Positions 1 through 8,081 of a stretch of 43,742 nt of DNA are shown here, piece by piece. Source of the DNA: Acidobacteria bacterium RIFCSPLOWO2_02_FULL_67_21 (GTDB lineage Bacteria > Acidobacteriota > Vicinamibacteria > Vicinamibacterales > UBA2999); the NCBI GenBank assembly GCA_001767195.1, contig MEKU01000089.1, positions 31,873 to 75,614 on the forward strand. The letters are read 5' to 3'. The translations under genes and the position numbers were made by a program. The notes under the pieces were generated by a model that was not told the DNA's origin, searched no databases, and worked only from the letters and a program-made list of their open reading frames with translations. The first letter of the stretch is position 1; each line of letters starts with the position of its first letter.

Positions 1-8
1 GTTCGAGT

Positions 9-1703
9 TCAGCTCGCGCGCTTCGACTCGTCGACCAGCACGCGCCGGAGCACCTTGCCGACCATTGTCTTGGGGAGGTCGGGCCGGAACTCGACCTCGA
101 CCGGCACCTTGTACGGCGCCAGCCGCTCTCTGCAGTAGGCCCGGAGCTCGTCGGCGCCGGGCTGCTGCCCGGGCCTGAGCACGACCCAGGCCTTGGGCAC
201 CTCGCCCTTCAGCGGATCGGGAACGCCGGCAACGCTGACTTCCATGACGGCGGGATGGGTGGCGAGCACCTCTTCGATCTCGCGTGGCCACACTTGAAAC
301 CCGCTCGTTTTCAGCATGTCTTTCTTGCGATCGACGAGGAAGATGTAGCCGTCGGCATCCACATACGCGAGATCGCCGGTATGCACCCACGGGCCGCCCT
401 CGCCATGGGTTCTCAACGTCTCGGCCGTCTCGGCGGAATTGTTCCAGTACTCAGCCATGTGCTGCGGCGCCCTGAGGAGCAGCTCACCGATTTCGCCAGA
501 CGGCAGGTCGCGCTCGCCGCGCTCGGCGTCGACCACGCGCACCTCGACGTCGGGCAGCGGCAGGCCGATCGACCCGATCTTGTTCGGGCCTTTCACCGGA
601 TTCACGCAGCATGCCATCATCCCTTCGGTCAGCGAGTAGCCCTCGACGATGCGGGCGCCGGTCGCCTCCTCGAACTGGCGCTTCGTCTCAGCCATCAGCG
701 CCGCGGCGCCCGAGAAGCACAGCTTGATGGACTTGAGGCTGACGCGGCCGGCGCGCACATCAGGGTGGTTCAGGATGGCCGTGTAGAGCGTCGGGATGCC
801 GTTGAAGAATGCCGGCCTGACCTGACGGATCGTCTTGAGCAGGTCGCCGATATCGCGGGGGTTCGGCACGAGCGACAGGGGCGCCGGCGCCGTGAACGCC
901 AGCGGCTGCACGCCGACGTTCGCATAGACGTGGAACATCGGCAGCGGGAGCATGATGACGTCGGTCCAGGGCGTGAGCGCCGACTTGGTCCACTCGAACA
1001 GCTGCCGGCCGGCAGCGACGTAGTGGCGATGCAGCCCGACGACGCCCTTGGGCGTCCCCGTCGTGCCCCCGCTGGAGAGAATGACGGCCCGGTCGTCGGG
1101 GCGCACCGTCACCTCCGGGCGCGGGGATGTCGCATGCTCCCGGACGAGGCGCTGAAGCCAGAGGTCGCCGGGAGCCAGGGTTGCGCGATGCCCGCCTGAT
1201 TGTTCCTTGAACAGCGTGAACAACAGCCGGAGCAGCGGCGGCAGGTACTCCTTGATGGAGGTCGCGATCACCGTGCGCACGCCGGTCCGCCCCTGGATGT
1301 TCTTGACTCGCTGGTAGAACGGTGTGAGCGCGATGACCATCGAGGTGCCGGTCGAGGTCAGCGCCATCTCGAGCTCACGCTCGCTGTAGATCGGGTTCAG
1401 CGCGACCACGATCGCGCCCGCCTTCCAGATCCCGAACTCGGCGACGAAGAACTGGGGACAGTTGGGGAGGAGGAGCCCGATGCGGTCGCCCGGCTTCACG
1501 CCCATGGCGGCCAGTGCCGCGGCGAAGGCAGTGCTCTGCGCCTCGAGCGCGCCGTACGACATCGACGAGCCTTTGAACAACAGCGCCGGCCTGTCGCCGT
1601 GATCGCGCGCAAGCGCGCCGAGCAGATCGGGAAGCGTGGTATCGGGGTAGGGCGCGAGGCTCCGGGCGACGTCGGGGTCGTAATGCGCCAGCCAGGGCTT
1701 CAC
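9..1703 (-). CDS. fadD: Long-chain fatty-acid--CoA ligase (AMP-binding, FadD-like)
   Basis: A 564-residue ANL-superfamily enzyme that should activate a fatty acid through an acyl-adenylate to its CoA thioester in the cytoplasm. The ATP-binding loop SSGGTTGTPKG lies at about residues 210-220, EGYSLTE follows, then the TGD motif, the hinge region around VDRKKDMLKTSG, and the C-terminal lysine context KTMVGKVLRR. Length is normal for FadD. It lies 10 bp downstream of argF on the same strand, so it is probably the last gene of the arg transcript, although its function has no obvious link with arginine. The fold is certain; the exact acyl substrate cannot be told from sequence, and another acyl-CoA synthetase specificity is possible. 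Confidence 0.88.
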   Translation of the reverse strand: MKPWLAHYDPDVARSLAPYPDTTLPDLLGALARDHGDRPALLFKGSSMSYGALEAQSTAFAAALAAMGVKPGDRIGLLLPNCPQFFVAEFGIWKAGAIVVALNPIYSERELEMALTSTGTSMVIALTPFYQRVKNIQGRTGVRTVIATSIKEYLPPLLRLLFTLFKEQSGGHRATLAPGDLWLQRLVREHATSPRPEVTVRPDDRAVILSSGGTTGTPKGVVGLHRHYVAAGRQLFEWTKSALTPWTDVIMLPLPMFHVYANVGVQPLAFTAPAPLSLVPNPRDIGDLLKTIRQVRPAFFNGIPTLYTAILNHPDVRAGRVSLKSIKLCFSGAAALMAETKRQFEEATGARIVEGYSLTEGMMACCVNPVKGPNKIGSIGLPLPDVEVRVVDAERGERDLPSGEIGELLLRAPQHMAEYWNNSAETAETLRTHGEGGPWVHTGDLAYVDADGYIFLVDRKKDMLKTSGFQVWPREIEEVLATHPAVMEVSVAGVPDPLKGEVPKAWVVLRPGQQPGADELRAYCRERLAPYKVPVEVEFRPDLPKTMVGKVLRRVLVDESKRAS

Positions 1704-1713
1704 GGGGGATATT

Positions 1714-2667
1714 CTACGGGAGCAACATCAACAGCAGCGCTTTCTGCGCGTGAAGCCGGTTCTCCGCCTGATCGAACACGACCGATGCTGGAGATTCGAA
1801 GACCTCGGCACTGACTTCCTCGCCGCGGTGAGCGGGCAGGCAGTGCATGAAGAGCGCCCCGGGCGCAGCGGCGGCCATGAGATCGCCGTTCACCTGGTAG
1901 GCACGGAAGACCTTGCGCCGTACCGCGGCCTCGATCTCCTGGCCCATGGACGTCCAGACGTCGGTATAGACGGCGCTCGCATCCGCGACCGCCTGCCGGG
2001 CGTCGCTGAACGCCCGCACCTGCGCGCCCGCGCGCGCGGTCCGCATGGCGTCCTCGACGACCCGCGCCGGCAGCTCGTAGCCGCGCGGGGTCGCGACGTG
2101 CACGGAAATGCCCAGTCGCGGCATCGCATGGACGAGAGAGGTCGCGACGTTGTTGCCATCTCCGACGTAGGCGATCGTCCGCCCCTCGCACGTGCCCCAG
2201 CGCTCGCGCAGCGTCATGACGTCCGCGAGCGCCTGGCAGGGATGCTCGGCGTCGCTGAGGGCGTTGATGACGTGCAGCCGCTGGGCGGACCGGGCCAGCG
2301 TCACGACCTTCTCATGCGCATAGGTGCGAATCACCAGCGCCGTGACCCACCGCTCCAGGTTGCGCGCGAGGTCTTCGAGCGGCTCGCGCGCCCCGTCGGC
2401 GAACTCGCGAGGCAGGTGCAGCGTGTGGCCGCCGAGCTCGTTGACGGCGATCTCGAACGTCGTCCGGGTGCGGAGCGAGGGCTTTTCGAAGAGCAGCGCG
2501 ACGTGCGCGCCCTGGAGGGCGCGAGCGGTCGGCGCCTCGCAGCCGAGCAGCCGTTCGGTCTTCAGCTGCGCCGCGAGATCGAGCAGCCGCAGCATCTCGT
2601 CGGGCGACAGGTCGAGGATGGAGAGGAAGTCTTTGCCCGGCACAGCCGGCGCGGCCGGCGGGGTCAT
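1714..2667 (-). CDS. argF: Ornithine carbamoyltransferase
   Basis: Transfers the carbamoyl group of carbamoyl phosphate to ornithine, giving citrulline. The 317-residue length is typical. Visible signatures are the carbamoyl-phosphate motif SLRTRTTFE, HPCQALAD, the ornithine-loop region SMGQE, and the catalytic HCLPAHRGEE near the C-terminus. Its start overlaps the argJ stop as ATGA (2664-2667), which implies translational coupling within a leftward arg operon. The ATG start is supported by the expected FLSILDLSPDE N-terminal segment shortly after it. Confidence 0.95.
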   Translation of the reverse strand: MTPPAAPAVPGKDFLSILDLSPDEMLRLLDLAAQLKTERLLGCEAPTARALQGAHVALLFEKPSLRTRTTFEIAVNELGGHTLHLPREFADGAREPLEDLARNLERWVTALVIRTYAHEKVVTLARSAQRLHVINALSDAEHPCQALADVMTLRERWGTCEGRTIAYVGDGNNVATSLVHAMPRLGISVHVATPRGYELPARVVEDAMRTARAGAQVRAFSDARQAVADASAVYTDVWTSMGQEIEAAVRRKVFRAYQVNGDLMAAAAPGALFMHCLPAHRGEEVSAEVFESPASVVFDQAENRLHAQKALLLMLLP

Positions 2668-3902
2668 GTGCGGTACTCGCCGTTGATGCGGACGTACTCG
2701 GCGCTCAGATCGCAGGTCCAGATCGTCGCCGCCGCATCGCCCGATCCGAGGTTCACATCGATCTGGACCGTCTTGCCCTGCAGATGCCGGCCCGCGATCG
2801 GCGCGGCCTCGTCGTGCGGCAGCCCCTTCTCGAAGAGCAGCGTGCCGCCGACGTGGACCGTGAGCCGGTTGATGTCGAAGCGGACGCCCGATCGGCCGGC
2901 CGCGGCGACAATGCGGCCCCAGTTCGGGTCGGCGCCGTGCACGGCCGTCTTCACGAGCGGCGAGTTGGCAATCGTCCGCGCCACCTGGCGCGCCTCGTCT
3001 ATCGTGCGGGCGTGCGCGACGGTCACCGCGATGACCTTGGTCGCGCCCTCGCCGCCGCGCACGATGCCGATCGCGAGCTCGCGCGACACCGCCAGCAGGC
3101 CGTCGACGAGCGCCGGATACGTCCCCTCGTCTATCGTGATGCCGCCGGCGCCGGAGGCGAGTGCGAAGAGCGAATCATTGGTGGAGCATTCGCCGTCGAC
3201 GGTGATCGCGTTGAACGTGTCGCGCGCGGACAACTGCAGCGCCTGCCGAAGCAGCGGGGCCGGCACCGCCGCGTCGGTTGTCAGAAAGCCCAGCATCGTC
3301 GCCATGTTCGGCTCGATCATGCCCGAGCCCTTGGCCATGCCGCCAACCCTGAACGAGCCGCGCCCGGTATGCACGGTGACCGCGTGCTCCTTTGGGAACG
3401 GGTCGGTGGTCATGATGGCCCGCGCCGCCTGGGCTCCCTGGCCCGGGCTCAACTCGGCGACCGCACGCCTGATCCCGGGCACCACACGATCCATCTTGAG
3501 CGCGACGCCGATGACCCCGGTGCTCGCGACCAGTACGTCTTCGGGGACGCAGCCGAGCGCCGCAGCGGTTTCGGCAGCCATCGTGCGCGCGTCTGCCAGG
3601 CCCTGCACGCCCGTACAGGCGTTGGCGCAGCCGCTGTTGACCACGATGGCGCGGGCGCGCCCGCCGGTCCGCTCGATGTGCTGCTGGGACACCAGCACGG
3701 GCGCTGCCTGCGCCAGGTTGGTCGTGAAGAGCGCCGCCGCCGTCGCCATGCCGTCCGCGGCGAGCACCGCCAGGTCGAGCGCCGTCGACGACGGCTTGAT
3801 CCCGCAGTGGACCGCGCCGGTCCGGAAGCCGAGGGGCGCTGTGACGCCGCCCGCCGCCGCCTCGATGGTCGTGACGCTGGCAAAAATGGGGTCGGGAGTC
3901 AT
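2664..3902 (-). CDS. argJ: Bifunctional glutamate N-acetyltransferase / ornithine acetyltransferase
   Basis: Recycles the acetyl group from N-acetylornithine to glutamate. The 412-residue protein carries the self-cleavage motif KGSGMIEPNMATML, in which the Thr at about residue 202 is the expected nucleophile after autoproteolysis. SGCANACTG and DPNWGRI are also present. The open frame continues upstream to 4091, but the ATG at 3902 is chosen because it overlaps the upstream GNAT stop as ATGA and has GGAGG ten bases before it. The start codon, the N-terminal residues MTPDPIF and this ribosome binding site all lie inside a palindromic element (3882-3942). The ATG is in the stem and the GGAGG in the loop, so initiation may depend on ribosomes finishing the upstream gene. 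Confidence 0.93.
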   Translation of the reverse strand: MTPDPIFASVTTIEAAAGGVTAPLGFRTGAVHCGIKPSSTALDLAVLAADGMATAAALFTTNLAQAAPVLVSQQHIERTGGRARAIVVNSGCANACTGVQGLADARTMAAETAAALGCVPEDVLVASTGVIGVALKMDRVVPGIRRAVAELSPGQGAQAARAIMTTDPFPKEHAVTVHTGRGSFRVGGMAKGSGMIEPNMATMLGFLTTDAAVPAPLLRQALQLSARDTFNAITVDGECSTNDSLFALASGAGGITIDEGTYPALVDGLLAVSRELAIGIVRGGEGATKVIAVTVAHARTIDEARQVARTIANSPLVKTAVHGADPNWGRIVAAAGRSGVRFDINRLTVHVGGTLLFEKGLPHDEAAPIAGRHLQGKTVQIDVNLGSGDAAATIWTCDLSAEYVRINGEYRT

Positions 3903-3942
3903 TGTTGAGTGACCTCCAAAAATGACTCCCGACCCCATTTTT
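3882..3942. repeat. Palindromic element, GGGGTC family, copy 1
   Basis: Two perfectly complementary 22-bp arms (3882-3903 and 3921-3942) are separated by a 17-bp loop. Each arm is built on AAAAATGGGGTCGGGAGTC or its complement. The element spans the argA-like/argJ junction: it encodes the last residues of the acetyltransferase (KWGRESFLEVTQQ) and the first residues of ArgJ. Related copies with the same outer sequence occur at 38198-38284 and 40782-40806. It resembles REP-type elements moved by IS200/IS605-like Y1 transposases, but no such transposase is seen in the window. Confidence 0.93.
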
Positions 3943-4447
3943 CCAGCGGCTGGACGACGGCGTACTGGCCGCACTGCCGGAACCCTGGGCAGAGATGGCA
4001 GTCGGTGACGATCTTCTCTGGGAGCCAGACGTGGGGAACGATGGAGAACCCGAGACGCACGAAATAGGCGGGCGCGTGCGTAAACGCGCACAGCTTCTTG
4101 AAACCGTTCGCCCTGGCGCGCTCGGCGAGCTCGTCCACCATGCTGCCGCCGACGTCAAGACTTCGCGCCTCGGCGCTGACGACGAGTGACCGCACCTCGC
4201 TGACCTCACGGCTGAGCGGGGCGAGCTCGCCGCAGGCCACCATGCGACTGCGACGCGTCGCCACGATGAACCGGTGAGCGTGGGCCGCGACCTCCTCGAG
4301 AGCGCGCGGCAGCAGATGGCCCTCGGCCCGATGCGCGACGATCAGCGCATGAATCGCCGGAGCATCCGACGCGGTGGCGTCGCGCAGGCAGACATCAGGA
4401 GGCGCCGGTGCGCCGAGCGTGGTGGCGCCAAGGGTCGTCGTGCTCAT
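3899..4447 (-). CDS. argA: GNAT-family N-acetyltransferase, probable short N-acetylglutamate synthase
   Basis: A 182-residue GNAT protein that probably makes N-acetylglutamate from acetyl-CoA and glutamate. It has the GNAT core (VRLRDAT-like start as VCLRDATASDAPAI at about residue 19, then VRSLVVSAEARSLDVGGSMVDEL, the acetyl-CoA-binding region) and a C-terminal HAPAYFVRLGF segment followed by a Cys cluster CHLCPGFRQC. It lies between argD and argJ with ATGA overlaps on both sides, which strongly supports an arginine role. The long frame upstream of 4447 is an argD shadow and is ignored. The last 13 residues are supplied by a palindromic repeat, so the native C-terminus was probably different. 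The symbol argA rests on context and similarity to short NAGS proteins. Confidence 0.8.
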   Translation of the reverse strand: MSTTTLGATTLGAPAPPDVCLRDATASDAPAIHALIVAHRAEGHLLPRALEEVAAHAHRFIVATRRSRMVACGELAPLSREVSEVRSLVVSAEARSLDVGGSMVDELAERARANGFKKLCAFTHAPAYFVRLGFSIVPHVWLPEKIVTDCHLCPGFRQCGQYAVVQPLEKWGRESFLEVTQQ

Positions 4448-5658
4448 ACCGCGACCTCCGGTGCGATGGCGGCGAGAACCGTGTCCAGCGTGTCGACGGC
4501 CCGATCGATGTCGGCCGGCTCGATCGTCAGCGGCGGCAGCAGCCGGACGACCTTCTCGTCGGTCCGGTTGACGAGCAGACCCCGGTCGCGTGCGGCGTCG
4601 ATGACCGGCATCGCATCGACGCTGAGCTGCAGGCCCCGCATGACGCCCGCGCCGCGGACCTCCGTGACGATCGGGTGCTTGAGCGCGAGCGTGCGCAGCC
4701 GCCGCTCGAAGTGCGCGCCGACCGTCTTCACGTGCTCGATGAGGCCTCCCTCCATCAGCTGCGTCAGCACGAACACGGCTGCGCGCGTGCCGAGGAGGTT
4801 GCCGCCGTACGTGCTGCCGTGGTCGCCGGCCGAGATGGCCTGCGCGACGCGCTCGGAGACGAGCGTGGCACCCACCGGCACGCCGCCGCCCAGGGCCTTG
4901 CCGACCGAGATCAGGTCGGGCCGGAGGCCCAGCGCCTGGAAGTAGAAGGGATGTCCCGTCCGGCCGAGGCCGGTCTGCACTTCGTCGGCGATATAGAGAG
5001 TGCCGGTTCTGGCACAGACGTCGTTGAGCGCGGCCGCAAACGCGGGCGAGAGCGGACGGATGCCTCCTTCGCCCTGAATCGGCTCGGCGATGACTGCGAC
5101 CGTCCGCGTCGTCACCGCAGCGGTCAGCGCGTCGGGAGATGCGGGGTCCACGAATGTGACGCCGGCCAGCAGCGGCGCAAACGGCGCCCGGTAATGCTCG
5201 TCGTGGGTGACGGAGAGCGAGCCGAACGTCCGGCCCGCGAAGCCGCCTTCGAGCGCGACAAACTCGGTCCGGTCCTTCGCGCCCTGCGTGTACCAGTACC
5301 GGCGCGCGAACTTGAGGCACGCCTCGACTGCTTCGGTGCCGCTGTTGCAGAAGAATGTGCGCGTCAGTCCCGACAGCTCCGAGAGCCGGGCGGCCGCCTC
5401 CGCCTGAAACGGGTGGTAGTAGAGGTTCGACGTGTGCAGCAGCGTGGCCGCCTGGTCGGCGATCGCGGCGGTCAGGCCGGGGTGCGCGTGCCCGAGCGAC
5501 GTCACGCCGATGCCGGACACGAAGTCGAGGTACTCGCGGCCGTCGGTGTCGAACAGACGCGCGCCGCTCCCCCGGACAAACGCCACCGGCTGGCGCTTGT
5601 ACGTCTGCAGGACGTGCCGCAGCTCCCGCGCTCGAATATCGTCCAGTGTCACTCTCAT
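4444..5658 (-). CDS. argD: Acetylornithine aminotransferase
   Basis: A class-III PLP transaminase that converts N-acetylglutamate semialdehyde to N-acetylornithine. In the 404-residue protein, NSGTEAVEACLKFAR (about 105-119) binds the PLP phosphate, AEPIQGEGG and IADEVQTGLGRTG follow, and Lys254 in SVGKALGGG is the expected Schiff-base lysine. The ATG at 5658 is chosen over the upstream in-frame ATG at 5778 because it overlaps the argB stop as ATGA and gives the usual N-terminus. The stop overlaps the downstream argA-like start in the same way. Succinyldiaminopimelate transamination is a common second activity of this family. Confidence 0.94.
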   Translation of the reverse strand: MRVTLDDIRARELRHVLQTYKRQPVAFVRGSGARLFDTDGREYLDFVSGIGVTSLGHAHPGLTAAIADQAATLLHTSNLYYHPFQAEAAARLSELSGLTRTFFCNSGTEAVEACLKFARRYWYTQGAKDRTEFVALEGGFAGRTFGSLSVTHDEHYRAPFAPLLAGVTFVDPASPDALTAAVTTRTVAVIAEPIQGEGGIRPLSPAFAAALNDVCARTGTLYIADEVQTGLGRTGHPFYFQALGLRPDLISVGKALGGGVPVGATLVSERVAQAISAGDHGSTYGGNLLGTRAAVFVLTQLMEGGLIEHVKTVGAHFERRLRTLALKHPIVTEVRGAGVMRGLQLSVDAMPVIDAARDRGLLVNRTDEKVVRLLPPLTIEPADIDRAVDTLDTVLAAIAPEVAV

Positions 5659-6515
5659 CGCACCACCTGTGTGCAGCCCGGCGGCGGCGCCGGCGCTGCG
5701 GCCGCCATGTCGAGCGGCACCTCCCGGCCGTTGGCAATCACCACGTCGCGCACGCCGCGCCGCAGCGCCGTACGGCACGCCTCGAGCTTGGCCACCATCC
5801 CCCGGCTGGCCGTGCCGCTGCGAATCAGACGTGCGGCGGCTCCCGACGTCAACCGCTCGATCGTGCGCCCGTCGGCATCGAGCACCCCGGCCGTCCCGCC
5901 GGCAACGACCAGCCGGGAGGCGCCGAGCGAGGCGGCCAGATGCGCGGCCAGGGTGTCGGCGTTCACGTTGAGCACCTCACCGGACCGGGTGGCGCCGATG
6001 CAGGCGACAACCGGCAGGTACCCCGCCGCAAGCAGATCCACGAGCAGCCGCGGAGCGCCGTCTGCGACCGGCGAGCCGACCAGCCCGAGATCGACCTTGT
6101 CGCCCGCTGCCGTCGTGATCGGCGCCGCCCGGCGCATCGTCGCCACCGCCGCATCCGCGCCCGTGAGACCCACCGCCGGAGCGCCGGCGCGCCGGAGCGC
6201 GGCCACCAGCCGCGTATTGATGGCGCCGGCAATCACGGCCACCACCACCTCGAGCGTGGCCGGATCGGTCACGCGAAGCCCGTCCACCTGCTGCTTCGGG
6301 ATTCCCGCAGTCGCGAGCGCGGCATCGATCTCGCGCCCGCCGCCGTGCACCACCACGACCGCGGCGTGGCGCGCCAGCCGGGCGATGCCGCCGGCCACCC
6401 GCTGCAGGTCGGCGGGCTGCTCGAGCAGCTCGCCCCCGAGCTTGACCACGAGGCGGGACCGCGTCGAGCGACCGGCGCCGCGCCTTCGGCCTGCCGCACC
6501 AGAGGTGCGCTTCAC
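5655..6515 (-). CDS. argB: Acetylglutamate kinase
   Basis: Phosphorylates N-acetylglutamate, the step usually controlled by arginine. The 286-residue amino-acid-kinase fold shows VVKLGGELL at about 23-31, VVVVHGGGREID at about 53-64, and VLNVNADTLA near residue 190. Residues 1-20 are an Arg-rich extension (KRTSGAAGRRRGAGRSTRS) that is not part of the core; arginine-sensitive kinases of this family often carry an N-terminal helix, but this one does not look like a clear regulatory helix. The start and stop overlap argC and argD by ATGA. Confidence 0.93.
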   Translation of the reverse strand: MKRTSGAAGRRRGAGRSTRSRLVVKLGGELLEQPADLQRVAGGIARLARHAAVVVVHGGGREIDAALATAGIPKQQVDGLRVTDPATLEVVVAVIAGAINTRLVAALRRAGAPAVGLTGADAAVATMRRAAPITTAAGDKVDLGLVGSPVADGAPRLLVDLLAAGYLPVVACIGATRSGEVLNVNADTLAAHLAASLGASRLVVAGGTAGVLDADGRTIERLTSGAAARLIRSGTASRGMVAKLEACRTALRRGVRDVVIANGREVPLDMAAAAPAPPPGCTQVVR

Positions 6516-7561
6516 AGCAGTCCCGTGCGCTCGTCGATCCCCAGCATGATGTTGAGGTTCTGGACCCCCTGCCCGGCCGCGCCCTTCAGCAGGTTGTCGA
6601 GCACGACCACGAGCACGAGCCGGCCGCGCTCGGGATCGACGCGCCAGCCGATGTCGCAGAAGTTGGTGTAGGCGACATGCTTGATCTCCGGCAGGTCCGT
6701 GCCGGTGAGCCGCACGAACGGCGCGGATGCATAGGCCTCCTGCAGCGCCCCACCCACGTGCGCCTCCGTGACGCCAGGACGGACCGACACGTAGATCGTC
6801 TCCAGGATCCCTCGATCGAGCGGGACCAGGTGCGGCACGAAGGTCACCGGTCCGGCAAGCTCCTGCTCGATCTCGGCGGTGTGCCGATGGGAGAAGATGC
6901 CGTACGCCGCCACGCTGCCGTGGTTCTCACAGAAGTGCGTCCGGTCGCTGGGCGTCTTGCCGGCGCCGGAAATGCCCGACTTCGCGTCGATGACGATGCT
7001 GCCGGTGAGCAGGCCGGCCGCGGCGAGCGGCTCGAGCGCCAGGAGCGCGGCCGTCGGATAACAGCCCGGACAGGACGCCAGCCGCGCGGTCCGGATCGCG
7101 TCGGCGTGCCGCTCCGGCAGTGCGTACACGACGCCGGCGGGCAGCGTCCTGGTCGCCGGGTACCACCGCTCGCGATCGGCATCGCTGCGGATGCGAAACG
7201 CGCCCGACAGGTCGATCACGCGGACACCGCGGTCGACGAGCGGTGTGCCGACTTCGGCGGCGGCCGCCTCCGGCAGCGCCAGCATGACGACATCGGCCGT
7301 GCGGGCGAGCCGATCGACATCGAGCGGGATCACCGCGCCGTCCCAGATCCGCTTCAGCGCGGGCAGCGGCCGCGGCGCGCTGGACGCCCCCGACGACATG
7401 GCGTCGGTCAGCGTGACGCCGGGGTGCCGCGCCAGGAGGCGGACGAGCTCCTGGCCCGCGTAGCCGGTGGCGCCGGCCACGGCCACACGGGCGCGCGCCG
7501 GCGATCCGGCAGCCGGCCCCCGTTCGGCGGCGGCAGGGACTGGAGAGGCCATTTTCGTCAT
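6512..7561 (-). CDS. argC: N-acetyl-gamma-glutamyl-phosphate reductase
   Basis: NADPH-dependent reduction of N-acetylglutamyl phosphate to the semialdehyde. The nucleotide-binding motif VAVAGATGYAGQEL sits at about 26-39 and the catalytic Cys is in SCPGCYPT (Cys167). The 349-residue length fits the family with an extra 20-residue N-terminus. The start at 7561 (MTKMAS) is only a few bases from the predicted transcription start; the Met at 7552 is an alternative. It is the first gene of the leftward arg operon and is controlled from the region shared with argR. Confidence 0.93.
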   Translation of the reverse strand: MTKMASPVPAAAERGPAAGSPARARVAVAGATGYAGQELVRLLARHPGVTLTDAMSSGASSAPRPLPALKRIWDGAVIPLDVDRLARTADVVMLALPEAAAAEVGTPLVDRGVRVIDLSGAFRIRSDADRERWYPATRTLPAGVVYALPERHADAIRTARLASCPGCYPTAALLALEPLAAAGLLTGSIVIDAKSGISGAGKTPSDRTHFCENHGSVAAYGIFSHRHTAEIEQELAGPVTFVPHLVPLDRGILETIYVSVRPGVTEAHVGGALQEAYASAPFVRLTGTDLPEIKHVAYTNFCDIGWRVDPERGRLVLVVVLDNLLKGAAGQGVQNLNIMLGIDERTGLL

Positions 7562-7569
7562 TGGAGAAG

Positions 7570-7604
7570 AGAATATTTATACATTTACATGCATAAACAG
7601 TCAA
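7570..7604. promoter_or_regulatory. Divergent argC/argR control region with two ARG boxes and an argC promoter
   Basis: An AT-rich island sits in a GC-rich region. On the minus strand TTGACT (7604-7599), 17 bases and TATAAA (7581-7576) form a good sigma-70 promoter for argC. Two ArgR-box-like 14-mers overlap it: AGAATATTTATACA (7570-7583) and TGCATAAACAGTCA (7591-7604). Both resemble TGAATNNNNATTCA, and their centres are 21 bp apart, the spacing of paired boxes in E. coli. The layout predicts repression of argC by the ArgR encoded next door. This is a reading by eye. Confidence 0.72.
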
Positions 7605-7631
7605 GCACTTGGGATATCCTTGCAGGCAGCG

Positions 7632-8081
7632 ATGAAGGCGCGCCGGCAGTCGGTGATCCTCGAGACCATCCAGCGGCAGCCGGTGCGCAGCCAGGAACAG
7701 CTCCGCCGGCTGCTCCGTGCGGGCGGCTTCGACGTGACGCAGGCGACCCTCTCCCGCGACATCCGTGAGCTCGGCGTGGTCAAAGGCGGCGCCGACGGCG
7801 CGTATCAGCCGCCGGCGCTCGCCTCCGCCAACGGCAACGCCGCCCGATCGCTGCTCAGCCGCGCGGTCGCGGACTACCTGACGCGCGTCGACCGCGTGCA
7901 GCAGCTGGTCGTGCTGCGGACCGGCCCCGGGCAGGCGCCGCTCCTTGGCGTGGCGCTCGACGGGGCGCGGCTGCCGGAAGTGGTCGGCACCATTGCCGGT
8001 GACGACACGATCCTCATCATCGCACCCGATGTCCGGCGGGCGCGCGCGCTCATCAGGCACCTCGAAGGGCTCTCGCGATGA
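7632..8081 (+). CDS. argR: Arginine repressor
   Basis: A 149-residue ArgR/AhrC protein. The N-terminal winged helix includes RQSVILETIQRQPVRSQEQL and the recognition segment VTQATLSRDIRELGVVK. The C-terminal domain has VVLRTGPGQAPLLGVALD and the arginine-binding and hexamer-forming GTIAGDDTILIIAPD. The ATG at 7632 is selected because it gives the standard N-terminus; the frame extends upstream into argC antisense. It probably represses the divergent arg operon and itself through the adjoining ARG boxes. Its stop overlaps the next start as ATGA. Confidence 0.94.
   Translation: MKARRQSVILETIQRQPVRSQEQLRRLLRAGGFDVTQATLSRDIRELGVVKGGADGAYQPPALASANGNAARSLLSRAVADYLTRVDRVQQLVVLRTGPGQAPLLGVALDGARLPEVVGTIAGDDTILIIAPDVRRARALIRHLEGLSR

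Noticed and set aside
255-1814. Long plus-strand open frames across the fadD region (about 200-314 codons)
   Set aside because: They are antisense to fadD and argF, are rich in Arg, Gly and Ala, and show no domain; stop-free shadows are expected at this GC content.
1750-3912. A 720-codon plus-strand open frame over argF and argJ
   Set aside because: Both underlying genes are certain from motifs; the antisense product has low complexity and no recognisable fold.
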